Below are positions 18,844-27,406 of a stretch of DNA of 36,252 nucleotides, one piece after another. The position numbers and the translations under genes were made by a program. Source of the stretch: Treponema sp. (GTDB lineage: Bacteria > Spirochaetota > Spirochaetia > Treponematales > Treponemataceae). The notes below the pieces were generated by a model. The model did no database searches. It saw only the letters and a program-made list of their open reading frames with translations, and was not told the DNA's origin. How positions within the stretch are numbered: the first letter of the stretch is position 1; every line of letters starts with the position of its first letter. Location of the stretch: assembly GCA_012519415.1 (NCBI GenBank), contig JAAYQG010000105.1:1-36252 (forward strand), given 5' to 3'.

Positions 18844-21330
18844 TTACCCAACAACAACTTTTACAAACACTTCTTTTTCGCCGCTATTTGCTTTTACAAC
18901 AAGACCGTTTGCAGTGCCGCCCTTTACTTCAAGTTTGACAATGCCCGTATTCTTTTTGTTTTCAACTGTAATGTGATATGTTACATTGCGGAAAATACGT
19001 GTAAATTCTGCATTTTTTATGTGAGACGGAAGGCGAGGTTCTATTTCTAAACCAGTATGCTGTGGGCGTAAACCGCAAATGTACTGTGAAAGTGCTACAA
19101 AGTTCCATGCGGCAGTACCTGTAAGCCAAGAGTTTTTTGCTTCTCCTTCGCGGCGAGCTTCTTTACCTGCTATCATCTGAGAGTAAACATAAGGTTCTGT
19201 CCTGTGAATATCTGACCATTTCTCTTCAACCCATGCAGGAGCAATTTTCGTGTAGTGAATCCATGCGTCGTCAGGGCGGTCATTTACAATTTCGCCTATT
19301 ATTACCCAAGGATTATTGTGGCAAAAAATGCCGCCGTTTTCTTTGTACCCCGGTGGATAAGAAGAAACTTCACCAAGTTCCAAATGATATTCTTTGTATG
19401 CAGGATAAAGAATTACAATTCCGTATTTTGAATCCAAGTATTTTTTTACACTGTCCAAAGATTTTTCAGGATAACCTTTATCTTTACCGATTTTTGCCAT
19501 TGTGCCGAAACCTTGAGTTTCAATAAATATTTGACCGTCTTTGCATTCTTTTGAACCTATTTTGTTTCCAAAATCATCATAAGCACGAACGAACCATTCA
19601 CCGTCCCAGCCTACAGAACAGATAGCTTCTTCCATTTTTTTGCAAAGTTCTTCTGCGCGTTTTGCTTCAGCTTCATCGCCCATCAAGCGACAAAGCTGAA
19701 CGTAATCGGGAGTTACATAAACAAACATCTGCGCAATCATTACAGATTCTGCGTTTTTGCCGTCTTTGTTTGTAGAAGTTTGGAATGAATCGTTTGGATC
19801 TGTAGAAAAACAGTTTAAGTTCAAGCAGTCGTTCCAGTCTGCTCTTCCAATAAGCGGAAGTCCGTGAGGTCCCATGTTATTTGGAATGTAATTGTATGAA
19901 CGACGCAAATGTTCAAACATTGTTGCTTTGTTTGTTTCACTGTTATCAAAAGGAACATCAACTTTAAGAAAGTCAATATCACCGCTTTCGCGAATATAGT
20001 TAGCAACACCAAGTACAAGCCAAAGCGGATCATCATTAAAGTTAGAACCGATGTCTGCATTTCCGCGTTTTGTCAAAGGCTGAAACTGATGATAAGCCGA
20101 GCCGTCTTCAAACTGAGTTGAGGCAACGTCAAAAAGACGCTCGCGGATACGTTCTGCAGGAAGTTGATGAGCAGCACCAAGCATATCTTGCGAAGTATCG
20201 CGGAAGCCGAGCCCACGACCAATTCCACTCTCAAAGTAACTTGCAGATCGTGCAAAGTTGTATGTAATAACACACTGGTATTGATTCCAAATTGATGTGC
20301 GGTCAAGTTTTTCATCGCCGGTTTTAATTACAAAGTGGCTTAATGTTTTGTCCCAGAATGAATTAAGAGCAGCGAATGCTGTAAGAACTTTTTCTTTATT
20401 GTCGAATTTTTTTTGCAATTCGTAAGCCTTTTCTTTGTTTATAACGCCACTAGCCGTATTTGTGCGTAAAAGACCTGCTTTAAGTGCTTTTTCTTTATCT
20501 GCATCTGAAAGAAACTTTTTATCGTCTTCCATTTCTATGTAGCCGAGTAGGAAAATAAAAGTTTTTTCATCGCCAGCATTTAATGTGATGTTTATACGAT
20601 GAGAAGCGATTGGACTCCAGCCATCTGCAACAGAGTTTCCGGATTTTCCTTCTATTATTGTTTTTGGAGCTGAAATCGGATTATAAAGCCCTAAAAAAGT
20701 TTCGCGGTCAGTATCAAAACCATCAATTTTTTCGTTACAAGAATAAAAAGCAAAATGATTCCGTCTTTCGCGATATTCAGTTTTATGATAAATTGCAGAA
20801 CCTTCGATTTCTACTTCACCTATAGAAAAGTTTCGCTGAAAATTTTGGCAGTCATCGCTTGCGTTATACAAACACCATTCTACAAAAGACACAAGACTTA
20901 TATTTTTTTTATTTTTGCTTTCGTTTTTTAGGGTAATCATTTCAATTTCGCAAGGTTCGCCATTTGGAACAAAGTAGAGGGCTTTTGCGTTTAGTCCGTT
21001 TTTAGAAGAATGGAATTTTGAATATCCAAAACCGTGTCTGCATTCATAAGAATCTAATTCTGTTTGACAAGGCTGCCATGCCGGATTCCAAATTGTATCT
21101 TCGTCTTTAATAAAAAAGTAATGACCGTTGCTATCCAGCGGCATATTATTATAGCGGTATCGTGTTAAGCGGCGAAGACGTGCATCAGTATAGAAAGAAT
21201 ATCCGCCTGCAGTGTTAGAAATTAACGAAAAGAATTTTTCGCTTCCCAAATAGTTAATCCATGGGTAAGGTGTGCGAGGAGTTTCAATAACATACTCGCG
21301 GTTTTTGTCGTCAAAATGTCCGAATTTCAT
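18844..21330 (-). CDS. GH94 cellobiose phosphorylase (cellobiose phosphorylase-like)
   Basis: MKFGHFDDKNREYVIETPRTPYPWINYLGSEKFFSLISNTAGGYSFYTDARLRRLTRYRYNN, RDTSQDMLGAAHQLPAERIR, GRADWNDCLNL; start at the internal ATG preceded by GGAG. Confidence 0.93.
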   Translation of the reverse strand: MKFGHFDDKNREYVIETPRTPYPWINYLGSEKFFSLISNTAGGYSFYTDARLRRLTRYRYNNMPLDSNGHYFFIKDEDTIWNPAWQPCQTELDSYECRHGFGYSKFHSSKNGLNAKALYFVPNGEPCEIEMITLKNESKNKKNISLVSFVEWCLYNASDDCQNFQRNFSIGEVEIEGSAIYHKTEYRERRNHFAFYSCNEKIDGFDTDRETFLGLYNPISAPKTIIEGKSGNSVADGWSPIASHRINITLNAGDEKTFIFLLGYIEMEDDKKFLSDADKEKALKAGLLRTNTASGVINKEKAYELQKKFDNKEKVLTAFAALNSFWDKTLSHFVIKTGDEKLDRTSIWNQYQCVITYNFARSASYFESGIGRGLGFRDTSQDMLGAAHQLPAERIRERLFDVASTQFEDGSAYHQFQPLTKRGNADIGSNFNDDPLWLVLGVANYIRESGDIDFLKVDVPFDNSETNKATMFEHLRRSYNYIPNNMGPHGLPLIGRADWNDCLNLNCFSTDPNDSFQTSTNKDGKNAESVMIAQMFVYVTPDYVQLCRLMGDEAEAKRAEELCKKMEEAICSVGWDGEWFVRAYDDFGNKIGSKECKDGQIFIETQGFGTMAKIGKDKGYPEKSLDSVKKYLDSKYGIVILYPAYKEYHLELGEVSSYPPGYKENGGIFCHNNPWVIIGEIVNDRPDDAWIHYTKIAPAWVEEKWSDIHRTEPYVYSQMIAGKEARREGEAKNSWLTGTAAWNFVALSQYICGLRPQHTGLEIEPRLPSHIKNAEFTRIFRNVTYHITVENKKNTGIVKLEVKGGTANGLVVKANSGEKEVFVKVVVG

Positions 21331-21344
21331 GACTATCTCCATCT

Positions 21345-21383
21345 TCTTGAGTTGGTTGATTGCTTGTGTCAACCAACTCAAGA
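21345..21383 (-). promoter_or_regulatory. perfect inverted repeat (candidate operator / 5'UTR hairpin) of the GH94 gene
   Basis: TCTTGAGTTGGTTGA-9 nt-TCAACCAACTCAAGA, 15-bp arms, directly upstream of the RBS. Confidence 0.8.
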
Positions 21384-21409
21384 TTAGCATTACGACTATT
21401 GTTTGTCAA
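21381..21409 (-). promoter_or_regulatory. sigma70-type promoter for the GH94 gene
   Basis: Minus strand TTGACA (21409-21404), 17-nt spacer, TAATCT (21386-21381). Confidence 0.65.
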
Positions 21410-21456
21410 TTCTTTTATTATTTTATAGAAAATTATGAATGTTTAAATGTAATTAA

Positions 21457-21716
21457 GACACTGCACCTAGTTTCCCCAACCCCGGTTTCGTCCAAACTTG
21501 TGCAAATTCTAAAATGTATTTTACTACTATCTGTTTTTCTTCCGGTGTATACTGGTTCATTCTCGGTGTTTCGTGATTGTGTTTTGTTTCAGCTCCTTTT
21601 TGTGTCTGCCATTTATGCCATGTGCTTTTAGAAACACCGGCAAAAGCAACAATTTCCATTTCAATCAGACTTCGTTTTTCAAGACAAAGCTTTTCTTTTC
21701 TAACTCCGTTCATCAA
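21457..21716 (-). pseudogene. IS3-family OrfB, N-terminal fragment
   Basis: MNGVRKEKLCLEKRSLIEMEIVAFAGVSKSTWHKWQ... stops in the terminal-repeat-like sequence; the DDE core is absent. Confidence 0.7.
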
Positions 21717-22016
21717 AAGTTTTTTTTAACATCATGTTTTCTTTGGTTATTTCGGCTATAACATTGTCCTTTTTTCGGATTTGTGCTTCAAGCTGTTCTA
21801 TCTTTCTTTGTTGTGCTTTTTCTGTTATGTTCGGTTGGTAATGCACAAATACGGTTGTGGCATTTTCCAGAAATTCTTTCTTCCACTTTAGAATTATATT
21901 CGGATGCACATTGTATTCTTTCGCTATCGCGCTAACGGCGTTCCCTTCCTGAATGAGATTGTCATTACCATTTTCAGCTTTTCTTCCGAGCTGATTTTTC
22001 TTCTTGTTCTTCCCAC
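21700..22016 (-). pseudogene. IS3-family OrfA (HTH), frameshifted
   Basis: VGRTRRKISSEEKLKMVMT (frame of ORF 21924-22949) continues as LIQEGNAVSAIAKEYNVHPNIILKWKKEFLENATTVF in another frame near 21955; possible GTG start at 22016. Confidence 0.7.
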
Positions 22017-22022
22017 AAGGTG

Positions 22023-22054
22023 TCCTTCCTTCCTTCCTTCCTTCCTTCCTTCCT
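22023..22054. repeat. tetranucleotide microsatellite (TCCT)8, (AGGA)8 on the minus strand
   Basis: Eight perfect TCCT units followed by interrupted units TACCTTCCTTACCTTCCC. Confidence 0.95.
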
Positions 22055-22092
22055 TACCTTCCTTACCTTCCCTCCAAGTTGGGTTTAGGCGG

Positions 22093-22949
22093 AACAAAAT
22101 CATTGTTTTGCCGTTTTCTGAAACAATTGCATTTAAATCATTTTGTGTAATTCCCATATCGTGATTTCCCGGAATATACCAGACTTCATCACAAAGTTGA
22201 ATGCTGTTTTTTAGTTCTGGACTAAAAGGAACATCAACATCATCAAATAATTTTTTGTTTGTATGGCATAACCATGAATCAGGAAAATCTTTGTTAATAA
22301 TAAACTTATTAATATTTTTATCTGCAATTTTATCGCTATTTTTGCATTTTTCTCCATCAAATGCTGCCAGAACATATAAAGAAAGTTTTGTATTATTGGA
22401 TATGTCAAAAACATTTATCATAATTTCAGAGATTAATCCGCAAATATACCATATTGGTGCAATCGCAAAGCTTGTAAAAATTGGAAAAGAACCCCAGTCG
22501 TCATAATACCAGATTTTTAATCCTGTTGCCCAATATAAAATCCAGCCAAGTGCCCATTCCATTACAAGAATAATTATCATATATAGAATGCCACGAATTA
22601 AGTAAGGAACATCCTTTTTTTTCATCCAGCGGTAAGCAGGTTCTAGCCCCAGAACGCAGATTAAACCGTATACAAAAAACATATATAGACTTGCCTGTCC
22701 ATAAAAAGTATAAATCGGCAAATCCCAAATATGATTTAATTGCAAAGCTTCGTCTACACGCCAATTAAAAGCAAAAAGATACTTAATAACAGGAATTAAT
22801 CGTCCTATTTTTGATAATGTGTAGAAAAAAACTTCGCCAGCTATTAAAATTGCCCCATAAATACAAAGGCGAATTAATCCTTGTCCAAAACGCTTTGATA
22901 ATCGTTCGTGGTTTTTAAACTTTTTTTCTTTTTCCATAAAATCTCCCAT
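22093..22949 (-). CDS. membrane protein (putative ABC-transporter type IV/DUF-like) joined to a partial metallophosphoesterase-like segment; C-terminus disrupted by the IS remnant
   Basis: TM-rich N-terminus FVYGLICVLGLEPAYRWMKKKDVPYLIRGILYMIIILVMEWALGWILYWATGLKIWYYDDWGSF; later VWYIPGNHDMGITQNDL; the annotated ORF runs on into IS sequence to 21924. Confidence 0.6.
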
Positions 22950-22971
22950 GTTTTTAACGCAAACTTGTAAA

Positions 22972-24147
22972 TTATATTTTAACTTTTATATTATAAAGTT
23001 TTGTAAGTTTTTGTGAAGTCTTGTATTCCTCCTTGTACGGACTATCTTTTAGCAAATTAATTGATTCGATAAGATATTTTTCCATTTCCGGCTTGTTATT
23101 TTTGAGCAAAGCGAATTCCGCAGCTGCTCTTAATGTTAGACCTTTTAACATTGTATTTTTTTTACTGAGTTTTTGAAGTTTTGACAAAGCATTTTTTGCC
23201 ATTTTTTCATATTTGTTTTTTTCGCTGGAAGATATTTTATTTGCAATAAAAGCTGCAAAAATCGTTTCTACAACATCGACATAAGAAATTTTTACATGAG
23301 GAATGTTGATTTTATATACTTTGTTTTCATGCATTATTTGTTTTGCATAAAAAAGTGATTTTTCAAAATCTTTTTCTTTTGTAAAAATATTAGCAAGATG
23401 TCCGTAATGAATGCAGAGTGTCATATGGTCATGCACAGATTCACTTAAGTTAATGCCTTCTTTGAGTTTTTCTTCTGCTTCTTGTGCGCTACATTTTCCT
23501 GTCAAATAATCTATAAAAGGAACTTTATTTAATGCCCAGCCTATATGTAATGTTGAATGGAGTTTTTCTGCAATATTTTTTGCTTCTTCATAAAAAAATC
23601 GCGATTTCTCATAATCTCCAACAAGAAAATAATTTTGTGCAAGTGCACCGGTTGCAGACATTAATTCCCATAATTCACCAGATTTTCTAAAGTGTGCAGT
23701 TGCATTTTCTAAAAGTTTTATAGATTTATAAGGTTCATCCAATAGAAGAAAATTATATGCATAACGTGAATTGAATATATTAAGAGTTGTAGAATTTAAT
23801 TCTTGTTTTTCAATTATTGATAGACCTTTTTTATAAAAAATGCGTCCAAGTTTAACAAATCCGGCACTTACTAAAGCCATTGCGTAATCTCCGATAGCAA
23901 GGCAAAATCTTGAATAATCTTTATTAAAATGAAATACATTGTTGATATTTTCTATTGCACTCCATGCAATTCCAAGATAAACAATAAATCCTTTCATGTA
24001 TTTGATTTTATGTTCAAAAACACAACATTCATCTGTAGACAACAGCTTAATTATTTTGTGTGGAAGATAGCATGATAAACATTGTGCTTCATCAGTTTTT
24101 ACAATTTGATTTTCTAATGGCAAACATTTTTTGCAAGGTTCTTTCAT
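22972..24147 (-). CDS. TPR-like protein with N-terminal CxxC...CxxC
   Basis: CKKC...CLSC N-terminus; repeats such as SATGALAQNYFLVGDYEKSRFFYEEAKNIAEKL; 4-nt overlap with the upstream lipase gene. Confidence 0.65.
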   Translation of the reverse strand: MKEPCKKCLPLENQIVKTDEAQCLSCYLPHKIIKLLSTDECCVFEHKIKYMKGFIVYLGIAWSAIENINNVFHFNKDYSRFCLAIGDYAMALVSAGFVKLGRIFYKKGLSIIEKQELNSTTLNIFNSRYAYNFLLLDEPYKSIKLLENATAHFRKSGELWELMSATGALAQNYFLVGDYEKSRFFYEEAKNIAEKLHSTLHIGWALNKVPFIDYLTGKCSAQEAEEKLKEGINLSESVHDHMTLCIHYGHLANIFTKEKDFEKSLFYAKQIMHENKVYKINIPHVKISYVDVVETIFAAFIANKISSSEKNKYEKMAKNALSKLQKLSKKNTMLKGLTLRAAAEFALLKNNKPEMEKYLIESINLLKDSPYKEEYKTSQKLTKLYNIKVKI

Positions 24148-25334
24148 TTTTCTTTCCTTAAATCAAGATTTGCAAGCATTTGGATTAGGTTTTTGTAAAA
24201 TGTAATATTATTTTTTAATTTTGAAAAATGGGGTATCATAGCTAGTTCTCCATGATCCATAGCCGGAATATTTTTTAAAACATTCCATTTTCCCTTAACT
24301 GGAATATCTTTATTAAGTTCATAATAAACATAATTGTTATCAGTTCTTGAAAGGAATGGATAACCTTGAGATTCAGTTGGACACATTCCGTCGTTTTTAT
24401 GAAATAATTTTTCGATTTTTTTCCATTTTGAGTTTTTTACCTTATAAAGCCCCATTGCAATAATATTCAAAAAGAAAAAATTACGAGCAACAAAAGGAAT
24501 GGGGAGGTGTATTAGTCCGAATAATGAAAAAGAGGCTGATAATTTGCAGCTAAAATAATAAGTATCTTTATATTCTTTTATAAAAGAATTGTAGATGCTT
24601 AGTGAATTTGGCGTTAAGTCATACATTGCCCAATCTGTGCCTTCAAAATTAATTTTTGATGAAAGGTTTGAAATGGTATTTCCTATTTTTTGTGTATTTT
24701 CAATATCCCATTGGTCAAGATGTAAATCGAAAACAAAATTTTTATTTTTTTGTTTATTTTGATATTTACCGATAACTTCAATAAATTTTGATAAAAATCT
24801 AATAAATTTAGCATCTTTTTTTAGCAAGCCTGTATTTTCATCTGCACCTAAAATCCAAGTTAAAGTTGAACCATTGTGAACTCCTGCTATTGTTGTTATA
24901 GAAACAATCCAATCGCTTGAAGTATGTTCTTGGAAGCCGCAATTTTTGTAAAAATAATCTTCTGCAAGGTAATATTGCAAAAGACGTATTAGAGGTGCTC
25001 CCATTGAATGTCCTACAAAATGGAGCGGGTTTTCCGAATTCCATTGCGGATATTCAGGATTATCATATTGACGTGAATATCTTTTGTGCCCGGCATTTTT
25101 GCTATGTTCTTCTCCGTAATCAGTAAGTCCTCCTTTTAATTGAAAAAAGAGTTCGCAAGCTTGGTCGTGCAAAGAGGAAATTGGACCGGTTGATGAAAAA
25201 ATAAATCGCGGTAAATTGCCTTGTTCTTGTTTTTTTAGTTTTTCTACAGCAACAAAATAATGCAAACCGTTTTCCGATTCATTTTTCCATCCTAAAAGTC
25301 CATGACAAAATACTATTGGGATATTGTTCAGCAT
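24144..25334 (-). CDS. lipase / alpha-beta hydrolase (triacylglycerol lipase-like)
   Basis: PIVFCHGLLGW oxyanion-hole region, LHFVGHSMGAPLIRLL nucleophile elbow, MDHGELAMIPH possible catalytic His region. Confidence 0.8.
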   Translation of the reverse strand: MLNNIPIVFCHGLLGWKNESENGLHYFVAVEKLKKQEQGNLPRFIFSSTGPISSLHDQACELFFQLKGGLTDYGEEHSKNAGHKRYSRQYDNPEYPQWNSENPLHFVGHSMGAPLIRLLQYYLAEDYFYKNCGFQEHTSSDWIVSITTIAGVHNGSTLTWILGADENTGLLKKDAKFIRFLSKFIEVIGKYQNKQKNKNFVFDLHLDQWDIENTQKIGNTISNLSSKINFEGTDWAMYDLTPNSLSIYNSFIKEYKDTYYFSCKLSASFSLFGLIHLPIPFVARNFFFLNIIAMGLYKVKNSKWKKIEKLFHKNDGMCPTESQGYPFLSRTDNNYVYYELNKDIPVKGKWNVLKNIPAMDHGELAMIPHFSKLKNNITFYKNLIQMLANLDLRKEK

Positions 25335-25347
25335 ACTAACCTATAAA

Positions 25348-25520
25348 TTAGCGGTTCCATTTAAATCCCATTTTACGATAGAACTTAGGAACTACTCCTT
25401 GTTCGTAAGATGGAATATTTTTTATGATTTCATTGCAGGATTTTTCATCATTTCAATCATCCCGCCGATTTTATGAAATCCGTAAAGCTGTTCTCCAACC
25501 ATTTATATAAGTCTCCCGGT
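25348..25520 (-). pseudogene. decayed gene fragment
   Basis: Open in pieces across frames: LPGDLYKWLENSFTDFIKSAG / MIEMMKNPAM / NEIIKNIPSYEQGVVPKFYRKMGFKWNR*. Confidence 0.5.
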
Positions 25521-25740
25521 AAATAAAATATTTATATCAGTATACTGCATAAAAATAATTAATTAAAGAAAAATATATTTATTTATTTAATTAGGAGGTT
25601 GACATCCCAAGCACGCCGTTTTGTTATGGTTAGCTTAATTCAAAATTTGTAGTATAATCACAGTGCAAAACCGATTATGATATTGTGAAAATTATAAAAT
25701 CACATAAAATAATCCAATTTACGATAATTTGGGCAAAACA

Positions 25741-26409
25741 ATGGATAAAATGATACAAAAAAATCTTCCGACGCTTATTCTAGCTTCAGCTTCAGTATAC
25801 AGACAGCAAGTATTGAAAAGTTTGAACTTACCTTTTGAAATAATCGTTTCTGAAATTGACGAATCTTTTGCAAGTAAATTTGATTGCGAAGATCAGCCGG
25901 AAATTATTGCGAAAGCAAAAGTGGATGCTGTGTTTAACAAAATATGTAATTTTTCTGAAAAAGACAAAAAACAAAAATATACAAATTCGCTTATTACTGC
26001 TGCTGATACTATTTTGATTATGTCAGGCAAATCTTACGGAAAACCAAAAGACAGGGAAGAAGCATTTGATTTTTTAAATTCTTTCAGCGGAAAAACTCAT
26101 TTTGCCGTTACAGGAATTGTAATTTTTAATACAAAAACAAAAACTTACCATTCAGCAAAAAACAAAACATCAGTTACTTTTAAAACTCTCTCTATAGAAG
26201 AAATTAACAAGTATCTTGATTCTGGCGAATGGCAAGGTGCAGCAGGCGGATATAGGATGCAAAATCTTGGTGCTTGTTTTGTAAAAAGCATAGAAGGCTC
26301 GCCAAGTAGCGTAGCGGGCTTGCCTATTTTTGAGTTTTATGACATACTGCGCTCGCAGCATTATCCTATATTGGATTTTTGTTGCTCACCGTTGATTTTG
26401 CGACGGTAG
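25741..26409 (+). CDS. maf: Maf family nucleotide pyrophosphatase
   Basis: LILASASVYRQQVLKSL, AADTILIMSGKSYGKPKDREEAFDFLNSFSGKTH, GGYRMQNLGACFVKSIEGSPSSVAGLPI. Confidence 0.93.
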   Translation: MDKMIQKNLPTLILASASVYRQQVLKSLNLPFEIIVSEIDESFASKFDCEDQPEIIAKAKVDAVFNKICNFSEKDKKQKYTNSLITAADTILIMSGKSYGKPKDREEAFDFLNSFSGKTHFAVTGIVIFNTKTKTYHSAKNKTSVTFKTLSIEEINKYLDSGEWQGAAGGYRMQNLGACFVKSIEGSPSSVAGLPIFEFYDILRSQHYPILDFCCSPLILRR

Positions 26410-26493
26410 AATCTTCTGGTATGCAGCTCAAGGCTGTAATCCAAGATATAGAGTCAGGTGAGGGTTTTAAAACCCCCGATGAAGGAGTATTTC

Positions 26494-27354
26494 GTGGCAG
26501 TAGTAACCATGAAGAGTCTGCTTGAATCTGGTGTACATTTTGGTCATCAGGTTAAGCGTTGGGATCCCCGTATGAAAAAGTTCATTTTTGCAGAACGCAA
26601 CGGAATCCACATTATTGATTTGCAGAAAACAATCGTTTCAATCAAGGACGCTTACGAAGCTGTCCGTAAAACAACAGCAGCCGGAAAAACTGTTCTTTTT
26701 GTTGGAACAAAAAAACAGGCACAACAAGCAATAGCAAAAGAAGCTGAACGATGCGGTATGTTCTATATAACTAACCGTTGGCTTGGTGGCATGCTTACAA
26801 ACTTCTCTACAATTAAAAAATCATTGCTTCGCCTCAAAAAACTTGAGAAAATGGAAGTCGATGGTACATTTGAAAGCATTACAAAGAAAGAAATTGCTTC
26901 AATTCAGAAAGAAAAAGCCAAATTAGAAAAAAACCTCGGCGGTATCAAAGAAATGAAAGAACTTCCTGGAATTGTTTTCATTATTGATACACATAAAGAA
27001 GCTATTGCAGTTGCAGAAGCTCGCCGAATGGGAATTCCTATTGTGGCTGTTGTTGATACAAATTGTAACCCTGAAGGCATTGATTATCCTATTCCCGGAA
27101 ATGATGATGCAATTCGTGCAATCACACTTTTTACTTCAATCATTGCAAACGCAGTTATAGAAGCAGACAATGAAAATGGTCTCAAAATTATTGAAGGTCT
27201 TCAAGATGAAGATGAAGAATTTGATGAAGTAATGAGAACCGAAGACGAAGAAATTGTTGACTATTCTAACTATACTCCTACAGAAAATAAGGATGAAATT
27301 GAAGAAGAAGATGTTGATGATTCTCTCGTTGACGAAGACAAATTGTACAAATAA
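26494..27354 (+). CDS. rpsB: 30S ribosomal protein S2 with acidic C-terminal extension
   Basis: [44 protein letters not shown] start at 26494 after GGAG; C-terminal [20 protein letters not shown]... Confidence 0.97.
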   Translation: MAVVTMKSLLESGVHFGHQVKRWDPRMKKFIFAERNGIHIIDLQKTIVSIKDAYEAVRKTTAAGKTVLFVGTKKQAQQAIAKEAERCGMFYITNRWLGGMLTNFSTIKKSLLRLKKLEKMEVDGTFESITKKEIASIQKEKAKLEKNLGGIKEMKELPGIVFIIDTHKEAIAVAEARRMGIPIVAVVDTNCNPEGIDYPIPGNDDAIRAITLFTSIIANAVIEADNENGLKIIEGLQDEDEEFDEVMRTEDEEIVDYSNYTPTENKDEIEEEDVDDSLVDEDKLYK

Positions 27355-27406
27355 AAGTAAAGCGGTGCATTGTTTTAAAAACTTTGCATCGCGATTGGAG
27401 ATATAA

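Larger units (their letters stand above)
21457..22090 (-). mobile_element. IS3-family (IS150-like) insertion sequence remnant, internally deleted
   Basis: OrfA-like and OrfB N-terminus only; IS150-like left end GACACTGCACCTAGTTTCCCCAAC; weak matching right end GTTGGGTTTAGG (22078-22089). Confidence 0.65.

Noticed and set aside
22023-22074. RKEG repeats read as a genuine protein repeat domain
   Set aside because: They are the translation of a DNA microsatellite at an IS boundary, not a conserved protein motif.
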